The notes below the pieces were generated by a model. It saw nothing but the letters and a program-made list of their open reading frames with translations. It did not search any database and was not told where the DNA came from. The position numbers and the translations under genes were made by a program. Below are positions 27,120 to 35,863 of a stretch of 64,000 bases of DNA, one piece after another; positions within the stretch are counted from its first letter, which is position 1; each line of letters starts with the position of its first letter. Origin of the DNA: Rhizobium sp. TH2 (GTDB lineage Bacteria; Pseudomonadota; Alphaproteobacteria; Rhizobiales; Rhizobiaceae); NCBI RefSeq assembly GCF_024707525.1, contig NZ_CP062231.1, positions 124,001-188,000 of the forward strand, in the 5' to 3' direction.

Positions 27120-27838
27120 ATGCCATCCTTGATATTCGCGGCCTGCGCAAACAGTTCGGCGGCGTCACGGCGCTCTCCGGCGTCGATCTCTCGATCGAGG
27201 AAGGCGAGATCCTCGGCATCGTCGGCCCAAATGGCTCCGGCAAGACAACACTCTTCAATGTCGTGACCGGCGTCTACAAGCCCACCGAGGGCAGCGTCCT
27301 ATGGCATGGCAAGGACATCACCGGCCTTGCCGCTCATCAGGTGTCCGGCATCGGCATCGGCTATACTTTCCAGCAAGCGATGGCCTTTGCCGGACTGACC
27401 GTCATCGAGAACGTGCAGATCGCCTGCGAGCACGCCCGCCGTGGCACGAGGCCCTATCCTTGGACGACGCCGATGGCGCTGCTCGATTTCGTCGGCCTTT
27501 CCGCGCTGGCGAATGAACGCGCCGGCGTACTGCCCTTCGGCAATCTCCGCCTTCTCGGCGTTGCACTCGCGCTGGCAACGCGACCAACACTGATCCTGCT
27601 CGATGAGCCGGCCGCTGGCCTCAACGATCGCGAGACGGCAACGCTGGTCGGCCTTGTCAGGCAGTTTCCTGACCACGGCATCAGTGTCTGCGTCATCGAT
27701 CACGACATGAAGCTGATGCGGATGTTGTGCAAACGCCTCGTCGTGCTCGACTTCGGCTCCAAGATCGCCGACGGGCCGACGGAGGACGTGCTGCACGATC
27801 CCAAGGTTCTGGAAGTCTACCTGGGAGGCGCGCTGTGA
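27116..27838 (+). CDS. LivG-type ABC ATPase
   Basis: A 240-residue ATPase. Walker A is GPNGSGKTT (about residues 38-46), the Q-loop reads YTFQQAMAFAGLTVIEN in LivG fashion and Walker B is LILLDEPAAGLND. The signature is degenerate: VLPFGNLRLL stands where the LSGGQ-type motif belongs, as is frequent in LivG (PYGxQRxLE), but here without a Gln or Arg. Its partner LivF has a normal signature, so one composite ATP site may be weak. It ends in EVYLGGAL, overlapping the next GTG start by four bases. Confidence 0.88.
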   Translation: MNAILDIRGLRKQFGGVTALSGVDLSIEEGEILGIVGPNGSGKTTLFNVVTGVYKPTEGSVLWHGKDITGLAAHQVSGIGIGYTFQQAMAFAGLTVIENVQIACEHARRGTRPYPWTTPMALLDFVGLSALANERAGVLPFGNLRLLGVALALATRPTLILLDEPAAGLNDRETATLVGLVRQFPDHGISVCVIDHDMKLMRMLCKRLVVLDFGSKIADGPTEDVLHDPKVLEVYLGGAL

Positions 27839-28566
27839 CCCTGCTGTCCGTCTCCAATGTCACGACCGGCTACGGCCCGACCACGGTCAATCGCGATGTC
27901 TCGCTGACGCTGGGCGAAAACGAGATCGTCACCATCCTCGGGCCAAACGGCGCCGGCAAGTCCACGCTTCTGCGCACGATAGCCGGGCTGGTGAAACCCC
28001 GAACCGGCACCGTCACGTTCGATGGCGTCGACCTCACCGGCCAGCCTCCGGATGTGATGGCGAAGCGCGGCGTGGTGCTGGTGCCCGAGGGACGTCGCAT
28101 CTTTGCCGACATGACGGTCGAGGAGAATATGCGGCTCGGCGCCTATACCCGCCGCGACGGCGACCAGGTCGAGGCCGATATCCTGACCATGGAGAGCTTC
28201 TTCCCGATCCTCGCGACCAAGCGGCGCCAGAAGGGCGGCTCGCTCTCCGGCGGCCAGCAGCAGATGCTGGCCATCGCCCGGGGCCTGATGGCACGGCCGC
28301 GGGTGCTGCTTCTGGACGAACCATCGCTCGGCCTGTCGCCGCTGCTGGTCAAGGAAATCCAGGCGATCATCCTCGGCATCGGCGAGCGCTTCGGCGCCTC
28401 GGTATTGCTGGTCGAGCAGAATGCCGGTCTCGCACTGTCGATCGCCTCGCGCGGCTACCTCATGCAGAACGGCCGCATCGCGATCTCCGGCGCGATCTCC
28501 GAATTGCGGGACATGTCGCTGATGCGCGAGCTCTATCTCGGTGGCATCACGGAGCAGGCATCATGA
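27835..28566 (+). CDS. LivF-type ABC ATPase
   Basis: A 243-residue ATPase with Walker A GPNGAGKST, the LivF-specific VLVPEGRRIFADMTVEENM region (about residues 80-98), signature SLSGGQQQML and Walker B VLLLDEPSLGLSP. All catalytic motifs are normal. The GTG at 27835 overlaps the upstream stop (GTGA). It is the last gene of the Liv operon; 57 bases after it the convergent gntR gene ends. Confidence 0.9.
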   Translation: MTLLSVSNVTTGYGPTTVNRDVSLTLGENEIVTILGPNGAGKSTLLRTIAGLVKPRTGTVTFDGVDLTGQPPDVMAKRGVVLVPEGRRIFADMTVEENMRLGAYTRRDGDQVEADILTMESFFPILATKRRQKGGSLSGGQQQMLAIARGLMARPRVLLLDEPSLGLSPLLVKEIQAIILGIGERFGASVLLVEQNAGLALSIASRGYLMQNGRIAISGAISELRDMSLMRELYLGGITEQAS

Positions 28567-28623
28567 GCCGGGATGCGACAATGGAGGAACCCCATGCCTT
28601 TCCACGTCACGCCGCTTGACCGC

Positions 28624-29373
28624 TCAGTTCATCCGGTAGGCCTGGCCGCGCAGGTCTTCGAAGCGCGCGGCGCTCTTGGTCAGGTGGCCGCGAATGCTGC
28701 GTCGGGCCCCGGCCTCGTCGCCCTCGAGAATGGCCGAGAAAATCGCATGATGTTCCTTGCGCATCCGCCCCGCGTGCTTGAGGCGTTCGGCCGGCGTCAT
28801 GACATCGAGCCGCGCCCATTGCCGCGGCACCATGGCGCTGCCGAATGTGTCGAACAGCCGGGCGTAATAGGAATTCTGCGTGGCGACCAGGATCGAGCGG
28901 TGGAAGGCAAAATCCTCCTCGGCGCCATAGCCGCCGGCCGCAATCGCCGCATCCAGCGCATCGAGACGCTCCTTTATACGGACAATATCCTCATCGGTAC
29001 GTCGTACCGATGCCAGCCCCGCAGCCTCCACTTCGATGCCGAGACGAAGCTCCAGCACGCGCAGCACCTCGTCGATCGATTCGAGATCGTTCGGCACGAT
29101 GGAGAAGGAGCGCGGATTGGGATCGTTGGCAACGAAGGCGCCGAGCCCCTGCCGCGTGTTGATGAGACCCTTTGCGCGCAGCGTCGCCAGCGCCTCGCGC
29201 ACGACAGTCCGGCTCACGCCCGTCGCCGTCATGATCGCCTGTTCCGTCGGCAGCCGCTGGCCCGGTTTCAGGTCGCCGGATTCGATCTGTGCGATCAGCG
29301 TATCGGCAAGCCCGCTGCGCAGGTTCGGCGTCTGCTGGATCATGTTGAAAAGCGAGGCTTCCTTTTCAGTCAT
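28624..29373 (-). CDS. GntR-family regulator (FadR/FCD type), paralogue 1
   Basis: A 249-residue regulator: winged helix at about residues 15-80 (LKPGQRLPTEQAIMTATGVSRTVVREAL) and FCD domain at about 95-235 with the metal-type histidines in FAFHRSILVAT and later EHHAIFSAI. It is clearly related to the second regulator at 32069-32788 (both share RRTDED at the start of the FCD domain). It is divergent from the beta-hydroxyacid dehydrogenase gene, with the palindrome GTTAGCTAAC in between. One of the two paralogues is the likely reader of the TTGTACGACAA sites; which one cannot be told from sequence. Confidence 0.9.
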   Translation of the reverse strand: MTEKEASLFNMIQQTPNLRSGLADTLIAQIESGDLKPGQRLPTEQAIMTATGVSRTVVREALATLRAKGLINTRQGLGAFVANDPNPRSFSIVPNDLESIDEVLRVLELRLGIEVEAAGLASVRRTDEDIVRIKERLDALDAAIAAGGYGAEEDFAFHRSILVATQNSYYARLFDTFGSAMVPRQWARLDVMTPAERLKHAGRMRKEHHAIFSAILEGDEAGARRSIRGHLTKSAARFEDLRGQAYRMN

Positions 29374-29408
29374 CGTGTTCGAAAATCCTGCGGGCCCGTG
29401 GCGATGAT

Positions 29409-29418
29409 GTTAGCTAAC
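29409..29418. promoter_or_regulatory. Palindromic operator candidate upstream of gntR paralogue 1
   Basis: GTTAGCTAAC is a perfect 10-base palindrome 36 bases before the gntR start (29373) and 53 bases before the dehydrogenase start (29471). Two half sites GTTA/TAAC meet FadR-like half-site shape but differ from TTGTACGACAA. Confidence 0.4.
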
Positions 29419-29470
29419 TGAATAGCGCGAGAAAAGCAAAACGCACGCTGAGTGCGCATGGGAGGACGAC

Positions 29471-30382
29471 ATGAAAGAACGGATCGGCTTCATCGGCCTG
29501 GGTGCCATGGGTTCCGGCATGGCGGGCAATCTGCTGGCCAAGGGCTGGCCGCTGACGGTGCTCGCACACACCCGGCGCGAGGCCATCGACCAACTCGTCG
29601 CCAAGGGCGCCACGGAGGCTGTGACGCCACGGGAGCTTGCACTTGCCAGCGATGTGGTCATTCTCTGCGTCACTGGATCGCCTCAGGTGGAGCAGATCGT
29701 GAAGGGCAGGGATGGTCTCGTCTCCGCCGGCAAGCCGCTCTTGATCGTTGATTGCTCGACCTCAAATCCGGCCGTGACCACCCATCTCGCGCCGGAACTG
29801 GCGGCCCAGGGCATCGCGCTCGTTGATGCGCCACTGGCTCGCACTCCGAAGGAAGCGGCCGAGGGCAAGCTCGATGTCATGGTCGGCGGCGCGCCTGAGG
29901 CTGTTGCCCGCGCTCGCCCAATCCTGGAAGCCTTCGCGGCGCGGGTCATTCCCACGGGTCCGGTCGGTACGGGACACACGATGAAGCTCCTCAATAACTT
30001 CATTTCGATGGGCTATTCCGCAATCTATTCGGAGGCCTTGATGCTCGGCGCCAAGGCCGGCCTCACGCCACACGTCTTCGACAGCGTGCTGCGCGGCAGC
30101 CGCATGGATTGCGCCTTCTACCAGGCCTTCTTCGATTTCGTGCTGAACCGCAACGAGAATGCCCAGCGCTTCGCCATGGTCAATGCGCTGAAGGATATGT
30201 CCTATCTCGCGTCATTCGCCCATTCGGCCGGCGCGGTGAACCCGATGGGAGCCGCCGTCCGCAACAGTTTTGCGATCGCGGTTGCCGCAGGCCAGGGCGA
30301 AGCCTTCGTGCCGGCACTCTCGGATGTCATCGCCGCAGCCAATGGCGTTTCGCTGATCGATCTGCCGAAGGCAGCCGAATAG
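29471..30382 (+). CDS. NAD-binding beta-hydroxyacid dehydrogenase (3-hydroxyisobutyrate dehydrogenase / tartronate semialdehyde reductase family)
   Basis: A 303-residue two-domain enzyme. Residues 5-20 carry the Rossmann motif GFIGLGAMGSGMAGN; DAPLARTPKEAAEGKL (119-134) is the substrate-binding block; and GTGHTMKLLNN (167-176) holds the catalytic Lys172. The second domain is the usual all-helical dimerisation part. The family oxidises beta-hydroxyacids or reduces the matching semialdehydes. The R-T-P in place of the usual S-G-G of HIBADH suggests a different substrate, such as an aldonic-acid derivative. It is preceded by GGGAGG and ends at a bidirectional terminator. Confidence 0.88.
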   Translation: MKERIGFIGLGAMGSGMAGNLLAKGWPLTVLAHTRREAIDQLVAKGATEAVTPRELALASDVVILCVTGSPQVEQIVKGRDGLVSAGKPLLIVDCSTSNPAVTTHLAPELAAQGIALVDAPLARTPKEAAEGKLDVMVGGAPEAVARARPILEAFAARVIPTGPVGTGHTMKLLNNFISMGYSAIYSEALMLGAKAGLTPHVFDSVLRGSRMDCAFYQAFFDFVLNRNENAQRFAMVNALKDMSYLASFAHSAGAVNPMGAAVRNSFAIAVAAGQGEAFVPALSDVIAAANGVSLIDLPKAAE

Positions 30383-30400
30383 CTTCGAGCCGAGAAAATC

Positions 30401-30420
30401 GGGGCGCCACGCGGCGCCCC
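30401..30420. terminator. Bidirectional terminator between convergent genes
   Basis: GGGGCGCC (30401-30408) and GGCGCCCC (30413-30420) form a perfect 8-base stem with loop ACGC, preceded by GAAAATC on the plus strand, between the convergent dehydrogenase (ends 30382) and FAH-type gene (ends 30434). Confidence 0.65.
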
Positions 30421-30433
30421 AACGGTATCGCTG

Positions 30434-31279
30434 TCAGGCGGCGTCCACCGTCAACTGCGTCTGCTCGCCCAGCCCCTCGATGCCAAGGCGGATCGTCTGG
30501 CCGGCGTGCAGGAAAAGCGGCGGCTTCATGCCGAGGCCGACGCCGGGTGGCGTACCGGTCGAGATGATATCGCCCGGCTGCAGGCTCATGAATTGCGAGA
30601 TGTAATGCACGAGGAAGGACACGCCGAAGATCATCGTCCTGGTCGAGCCGTTCTGCCGCATCGTGCCATCGACCGATAGCCACATCTTGAGGTTCTGCGG
30701 ATCGGCAATCTCGTCGCGGGTAACGAGCCATGGGCCGATCGGACCGAAGCTGTCGGCCGATTTGCCCTTCGTCCACTGCCCGCCGCGCTCCGCCTGGAAT
30801 TCGCGTTCGGAGACATCGTTGATGAGGCAATAGCCGGCGACGTGCTTCATCGCATCGGCCTCCTCGACATAGCGCGCCTCGTCGCCGATCACCACGCCGA
30901 GTTCGACCTCCCAGTCGGTCTTCTTCGATTTGCGCGGGATGATGACATTGTCGTTCGGGCCGGTAATGGCGCTCGTCGCCTTCATGAAGAGGATCGGCTC
31001 ATCGGGAATCTTGGCGCCGGTTTCGGCGGCATGGTCGGCATAGTTCAGGCCGACGCAGATGAACTTGCCGGGTCGGACCACGCAGGGACCGATGCGGCCG
31101 GGGTCGGCAACCAGCGGCAGGCTTTTCGTGTCGAGCGCGCCGATCCTGGCAATGCCCTCATTGGTCAGCACATCGCCGCCGAGATCATCGACATGGCTGG
31201 AGAGGTCGCGGACATTGCCGTCCGCATCGAGAATGCCGGGCTTTTCAAGGCCCTTCTGTCCAAATCGCAGGAGTTTCAT
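30434..31279 (-). CDS. Fumarylacetoacetate hydrolase-family protein (2,4-diketo-3-deoxy-sugar-acid hydrolase-like)
   Basis: A 281-residue FAH-fold enzyme. The metal site is visible as E124-x-E126 in WEVELGVVIG and D155 in NDVSERE, and the GKSADSFGPIGPWL and STGTPPGVGLGM blocks are characteristic. Relatives include 2,4-diketo-3-deoxy-L-fuconate or -rhamnonate hydrolase, which cleave a C-C bond to give pyruvate plus lactate, and the similar ureidoglycolate lyase. The SDR immediately upstream fits production of such a diketo acid. Last gene in the leftward operon that starts at 34237. Confidence 0.82.
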   Translation of the reverse strand: MKLLRFGQKGLEKPGILDADGNVRDLSSHVDDLGGDVLTNEGIARIGALDTKSLPLVADPGRIGPCVVRPGKFICVGLNYADHAAETGAKIPDEPILFMKATSAITGPNDNVIIPRKSKKTDWEVELGVVIGDEARYVEEADAMKHVAGYCLINDVSEREFQAERGGQWTKGKSADSFGPIGPWLVTRDEIADPQNLKMWLSVDGTMRQNGSTRTMIFGVSFLVHYISQFMSLQPGDIISTGTPPGVGLGMKPPLFLHAGQTIRLGIEGLGEQTQLTVDAA

Positions 31280-31306
31280 CTGTGGTTTCCGTTGGTGAGA
31301 TTGAGA

Positions 31307-32068
<762 letters not shown>

Positions 32069-32788
32069 TCAATCCGTCTTGAAATCCGGCAGGCCGACGC
32101 GCTGCGCGGCCCCGGCGAGATGGTGCTGCATGGCGGCCTGCGCTTCCGCCGGGTTACCGGCCTCGATCGCATCGAGGATGCGGCGATGTTCGCCGAGCGT
32201 GATGCTGGCCATGTCGTCGGAGCGCTGCTGGTTGCCGGCCGCGAGAATACTGTCGCGCACGCGTTCCGACACGAATGTCAGGAACTGCACCATGTACGGG
32301 TTGCCGGTGGCGGCTGCGACGGTGCGGTGGAATTCGAGATCGGTCTTCAGCCACATGACGCTGCCATAAGGTGCGGCGGTCATCGTATCGAGCGCCTGAT
32401 GCATCCTGGCGAGGTCCTCGTCGGTGCGGCGCTTGGCGGCGAGTGCCGCCGCCTCGACTTCGAGAATGCCGCGCAGTTCGAACAGGCTGAGATAAGCGTT
32501 GGCTTGCTGGAGCGCATCGTAGTCGATCGTCAGCACGGTCGTGTTGGCCGCGTCCGTCACGAAGGCGCCGCGACCCTGCTGCGACCAGATCCGACCCTCC
32601 GAACGCAGTCGGGCGATCGCCTCGCGCACCACGTTGCGGCTCACCCCGAACGTCTGCGCCAAGGCCTGTTCGGTCGGCAACTGGTCGCCTGGCTTCAGCC
32701 TGCCCTCGGCGATTTCGCGCGAGATCGAACTCGCCACCAGCGTGGAAAGATGTGGCCCGCGATTGACCTTGTCCAGTTTGAGCACCAT
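32069..32788 (-). CDS. GntR-family regulator (FadR/FCD type), paralogue 2
   Basis: A 239-residue regulator with the winged helix at about residues 12-75 (LKPGDQLPTEQALAQTFGVSRNVVREAI) and FCD domain at about 90-230 with LEFHRTVAAATGN and the later EHRRILDAI. It is embedded in the operon FAD oxidase, gntR, SDR, FAH hydrolase, three bases after the oxidase gene and 18 bases before the SDR gene, so it is co-transcribed with its probable targets. It resembles the paralogue at 28624-29373 more than the regulator at 5537. Confidence 0.9.
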   Translation of the reverse strand: MVLKLDKVNRGPHLSTLVASSISREIAEGRLKPGDQLPTEQALAQTFGVSRNVVREAIARLRSEGRIWSQQGRGAFVTDAANTTVLTIDYDALQQANAYLSLFELRGILEVEAAALAAKRRTDEDLARMHQALDTMTAAPYGSVMWLKTDLEFHRTVAAATGNPYMVQFLTFVSERVRDSILAAGNQQRSDDMASITLGEHRRILDAIEAGNPAEAQAAMQHHLAGAAQRVGLPDFKTD

Positions 32789-32791
32789 CGG

Positions 32792-34237
32792 CTAATCATG
32801 CCCCCTAGCGTTGCGCGCCGCCAGAATGCGGCCTTCGCTCATGATGTGCTTCGGATCAAGCGCATCCTTTATCCGGCCGGCAAGCTCAAGCGCCACCGGA
32901 TCGGCGCGATCGAGAAAAGCCTGCTGCTTGACCTTGCCGACGCCATGCTCGGCGCTGATCGAGCCGCCGTGATTGTCGATGACGTCGAAGATCACCTCTT
33001 CGGTGGCATGGAATAGTGCTTCCATTTCCTCCGGACCCATATGTTCCGGCGGCACGATGTTGAGATGGATATTGCCGTCGCCGACATGGCCATAGGTCAC
33101 CGGCAACGCATCGGGATGGCTTGCCTTGAGCGCCGCGAGCGCATCGGAAACGAAAGCCGCCAGGCTCGAAATCGGCACCGAGACATCGGTGCGCAGATAG
33201 CGCCCGCCACGGCCCTGCCACTCCACCATCATCTCGCGCAGCATCCAGAGCCGCGCGGCCTGGGCACGGTTCGAGGCGACAACACCATCGAGCACAATAT
33301 CCCCAGCATCGCCGAGGAAGCCTTCGAGCAGCGCGCGCAGATCGACCCGGCCGCCGGCGGAAACCTCGATCAGCACATAAACGGGGTAGGGGCTGGAAAG
33401 CGGATCGCCCATCGCGGCGGGCGAGCGCATGGCGATCTCGATGCCACCACGCAGGATCAGCTCGAAAGCGGTCAGCAGGTCGCTGCATTCGCGCCGTGCG
33501 CGGGCATAGAGTTCCATTGCCTTCTCGACGGATTCGACGCCCACCAGAGCAGTCTCGATCTGCGTCGGCCGCGGAAAGATCTTCAGCGCCGCGGCGGTGA
33601 TGACGCCGAGCGTCCCTTCGCTGCCGATAAAGAGCTGCTTGAGATCATAGCCTCTATTGTCCTTGCGCAGCGTCTTCAGCCCGTTCCACACGCGTCCATC
33701 CGGCAGCACGACTTCCAGCCCGAGCACCAGATCGCGGGTCATGCCGTAGCGCAGCACATTGAAGCCGCCGGCATTGGTGGCGACATTGCCGCCGATCTGA
33801 CAGCTTCCCTGTGCCCCGAAAGTGATCGGCAGGATGCAATCAGCCGCCTCCGCGCGCGTCTTCGCCTCTTCGAGGATGCAGCCGGCCTCTACCACCATGG
33901 CGAAATCGATCGCGCTCACCGAGCGCACCTTGTTCAGGCGCTCCAGTGAAATCACCACCTCGCCCGAGGGAAAGCTTGCGACGGCGGCGCCGACAAGGCC
34001 GGTCAGCCCGCCCTGCGGCACGACATGGATGCCTTCTGCATTGCAATGGCGGAGCAGTGCGCTCACTTCTTCGACGGAACGCGGTCGCGCAACCGCCAGC
34101 GGTCGTGCATAATGATCGCCCGACCAGTCGCGGCTGAAGCGTAGAAGATCGTCGTCCGCCGTCAGCAACATGCCTTCCGGCATGGCTGAGGCCAGGGCGG
34201 CAAGCGCTTTGGCCTGGGGGTCTGGCGGGGCATTCAT
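32792..34237 (-). CDS. FAD-linked oxidase (GlcD / D-2-hydroxyacid dehydrogenase family)
   Basis: A 481-residue VAO-family flavoenzyme. The N-terminal PP-loop reads PQGGLTGLVGA (about residues 75-85), the second FAD block reads SCQIGGNVATNAGGFNVLRYG (about 143-165, given here in two parts by function), and the C-terminal FAD-oxidase domain has YGHVGDGNIHLN with the metal-type His pair (about 385-396) and ISAEHGVGK (about 437-445). Relatives oxidise D-lactate, glycolate, D-2-hydroxyglutarate or sugar acids and pass electrons to a quinone or ETF. In this operon it might oxidise lactate released by the FAH-type hydrolase. Confidence 0.88.
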   Translation of the reverse strand: MNAPPDPQAKALAALASAMPEGMLLTADDDLLRFSRDWSGDHYARPLAVARPRSVEEVSALLRHCNAEGIHVVPQGGLTGLVGAAVASFPSGEVVISLERLNKVRSVSAIDFAMVVEAGCILEEAKTRAEAADCILPITFGAQGSCQIGGNVATNAGGFNVLRYGMTRDLVLGLEVVLPDGRVWNGLKTLRKDNRGYDLKQLFIGSEGTLGVITAAALKIFPRPTQIETALVGVESVEKAMELYARARRECSDLLTAFELILRGGIEIAMRSPAAMGDPLSSPYPVYVLIEVSAGGRVDLRALLEGFLGDAGDIVLDGVVASNRAQAARLWMLREMMVEWQGRGGRYLRTDVSVPISSLAAFVSDALAALKASHPDALPVTYGHVGDGNIHLNIVPPEHMGPEEMEALFHATEEVIFDVIDNHGGSISAEHGVGKVKQQAFLDRADPVALELAGRIKDALDPKHIMSEGRILAARNARGHD

Positions 34238-34293
34238 CGCTTCTGCTCCATTTCACGCCGAAAGAGGGCTGGACAATTGGCCTAGTTGCATGG

Positions 34294-34304
34294 TTATCAT
34301 ACAA
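34294..34304. promoter_or_regulatory. Variant TTGTACGACAA-type operator
   Basis: TTATCATACAA (minus strand TTGTATGATAA) lies between the divergent FAD-oxidase (start 34237) and glyoxalase (start 34400) genes. It differs from TTGTACGACAA at two positions and keeps the TTGT half. Weak alone, it gains weight from its location. Confidence 0.4.
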
Positions 34305-34399
34305 CACTGGTTTCGAACATCAAGTGCGCGCGCCGTTTCCAGGTCGCTTCGTTCACAAAAATCAGTGTAAAAACGAACACTTGCAGGAGGAAGGTTACA

Positions 34400-34816
34400 A
34401 TGGGCGCTGCGTCCGGCAATTTCCGTATGATGCACACGATGATCCGGGTGATGGATCTCGACAAGTCGATCAAGTTCTATACCGAACTGCTCGGCATGAC
34501 GCTGCTGCGCAGGGACGATTATCCCGGCGGCAAATTCACCAATGCCTTCGTCGGTTACGGTCCCGAGGACACCGAATGTGTCGTCGAGCTGACGCTGAAC
34601 TGGGGCAGGGAAGAACCCTATGACCTCGGCACCGGCTTCGGCCATCTCGCGCTCGGCGTCAGGGATATTTATGCGGTCTGCTCGGCACTCGAAAAGCAGG
34701 GCGCCAAGATCCCGCGTCCGCCGGGTCCGATGCTGCACGGCACGACCCACATCGCCTTCATCGAGGATCCCGACGGCTACAAGATCGAACTGATCGACCT
34801 CAACACGATGGGCTGA
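34400..34816 (+). CDS. gloA: Glyoxalase I (lactoylglutathione lyase)
   Basis: A 138-residue single VOC-domain pair enzyme of the usual GloA length. The four metal ligands appear as His12 (MMHTMIRV), Glu in CVVELTLN, His in GFGHLALGV and Glu in YKIELIDL. It converts the hemithioacetal of methylglyoxal and glutathione to S-lactoylglutathione. The AGGAGG ribosome site lies ten bases before ATG 34400. Co-location with deoxysugar enzymes whose products include lactaldehyde or dicarbonyls makes detoxification of a pathway by-product a reasonable inference. Confidence 0.88.
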   Translation: MGAASGNFRMMHTMIRVMDLDKSIKFYTELLGMTLLRRDDYPGGKFTNAFVGYGPEDTECVVELTLNWGREEPYDLGTGFGHLALGVRDIYAVCSALEKQGAKIPRPPGPMLHGTTHIAFIEDPDGYKIELIDLNTMG

Positions 34817-34824
34817 AGCTTCAA

Positions 34825-34852
34825 GGGAATCGCGCCTCCGGGTGCGGTTCCC
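34825..34852. terminator. Stem-loop between convergent glyoxalase and permease genes
   Basis: GGGAATCGC (34825-34833) pairs, with one mismatch, with GCGGTTCCC (34844-34852), just after the glyoxalase stop and 33 bases before the end of the convergent permease gene. Confidence 0.45.
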
Positions 34853-34884
34853 CACTTTCTCCACCTCAGTGGGCGACCGCCGCC

Positions 34885-35853
34885 TCATTTGATGATCGCA
34901 ATCTTGCTGCGGTCGATCGTGATCGCCACGGCGAGGATCAGCACCGCGCCGAACACCACGTTCTCGAAGAAAATGTTGACGCCGACGAAGGTCATGCCGA
35001 TGCGCACGATCGAGATGATCAGCGCGCCGACCGCCGTCCGCGCCACGCCACCAAGCCCCCCAGTGATTGCCGTGCCACCGACGATGACGGCGGCAATGGC
35101 CGGCAGAAGCAACTGATTGGCAAGGCTCGGCGAACCCGATGACAGGCGCGCGGCCAAGATGACGCCGGCAATCGCCGCCAGCATGCCCGACACGGCAAAA
35201 GCGATGATCTTGGTGCGATTGACATTGATGCCAGCGGCAATTGCGGCAGGCTCACCGGCGCCGACAGCGATGCTGTGGCGGCCAAACCGTGTATAGCGCA
35301 GTGCAAGGAACGCGATCACCCCCACGATCGCGGCGATGATCACCACGACAGGCATGCCCGCGATATCGGCATTGATCCAGGACGTATTCGCGCGGCCCGC
35401 TTCCTCGATGGTGATCGCCCGCCCATTGGCGCTCCAGAGTGCGATGCCGGCCACCACGCCACCCGTGGCGAGCGTCGCGACGAAGGACGGCACGCGCAGC
35501 CTCACATGCACGATGCCGCTCAATATGCCGAAAGCGAGCCCCGCTAGTATCGCCACCGGAAAGGCCAGCAGGCCGAGCGATGGCAGCAACTGTGCAAGGA
35601 TGACGCTCGCGAGCGATGCGACGGCTTGAATTGACAGGTCGATGCCGCCGATCAGGATCACGAAGGTGACGCCGGTCGCGAGGATGAACAGCACGGCAGT
35701 ATTGGCGAGCAACAGTGTCAGCGTCTCTCCGGTGAGGAAGCCCGGCGAGCCGATCTCGACGATCAGCACCAATACCACCAGCAGCGCCGGAGGGATGGCG
35801 CCCTGCGCCCAGCCAGTGGCGAGCAGGGATTTGAGGTCCGCGAGGTTCTTCAT
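34885..35853 (-). CDS. Sugar ABC permease (RbsC-like), second copy of the transporter
   Basis: A 322-residue membrane protein of the RbsC family: LATGVTFVILIGGIDLSIQAVAS (about residues 58-80, two conserved pieces), FVATLATGGVV, and AIAAVIVGGTAITGGLGG near the C-terminus. About nine helices. It is the last gene in the leftward operon binding protein, permease, ATPase, permease, so the transporter probably uses a heterodimeric channel made of this and the permease at 37372, which are only moderately alike. The gene starts 10 bases after the ATPase stop. Confidence 0.9.
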   Translation of the reverse strand: MKNLADLKSLLATGWAQGAIPPALLVVLVLIVEIGSPGFLTGETLTLLLANTAVLFILATGVTFVILIGGIDLSIQAVASLASVILAQLLPSLGLLAFPVAILAGLAFGILSGIVHVRLRVPSFVATLATGGVVAGIALWSANGRAITIEEAGRANTSWINADIAGMPVVVIIAAIVGVIAFLALRYTRFGRHSIAVGAGEPAAIAAGINVNRTKIIAFAVSGMLAAIAGVILAARLSSGSPSLANQLLLPAIAAVIVGGTAITGGLGGVARTAVGALIISIVRIGMTFVGVNIFFENVVFGAVLILAVAITIDRSKIAIIK

Positions 35854-35863
35854 ATTCCGCTCC

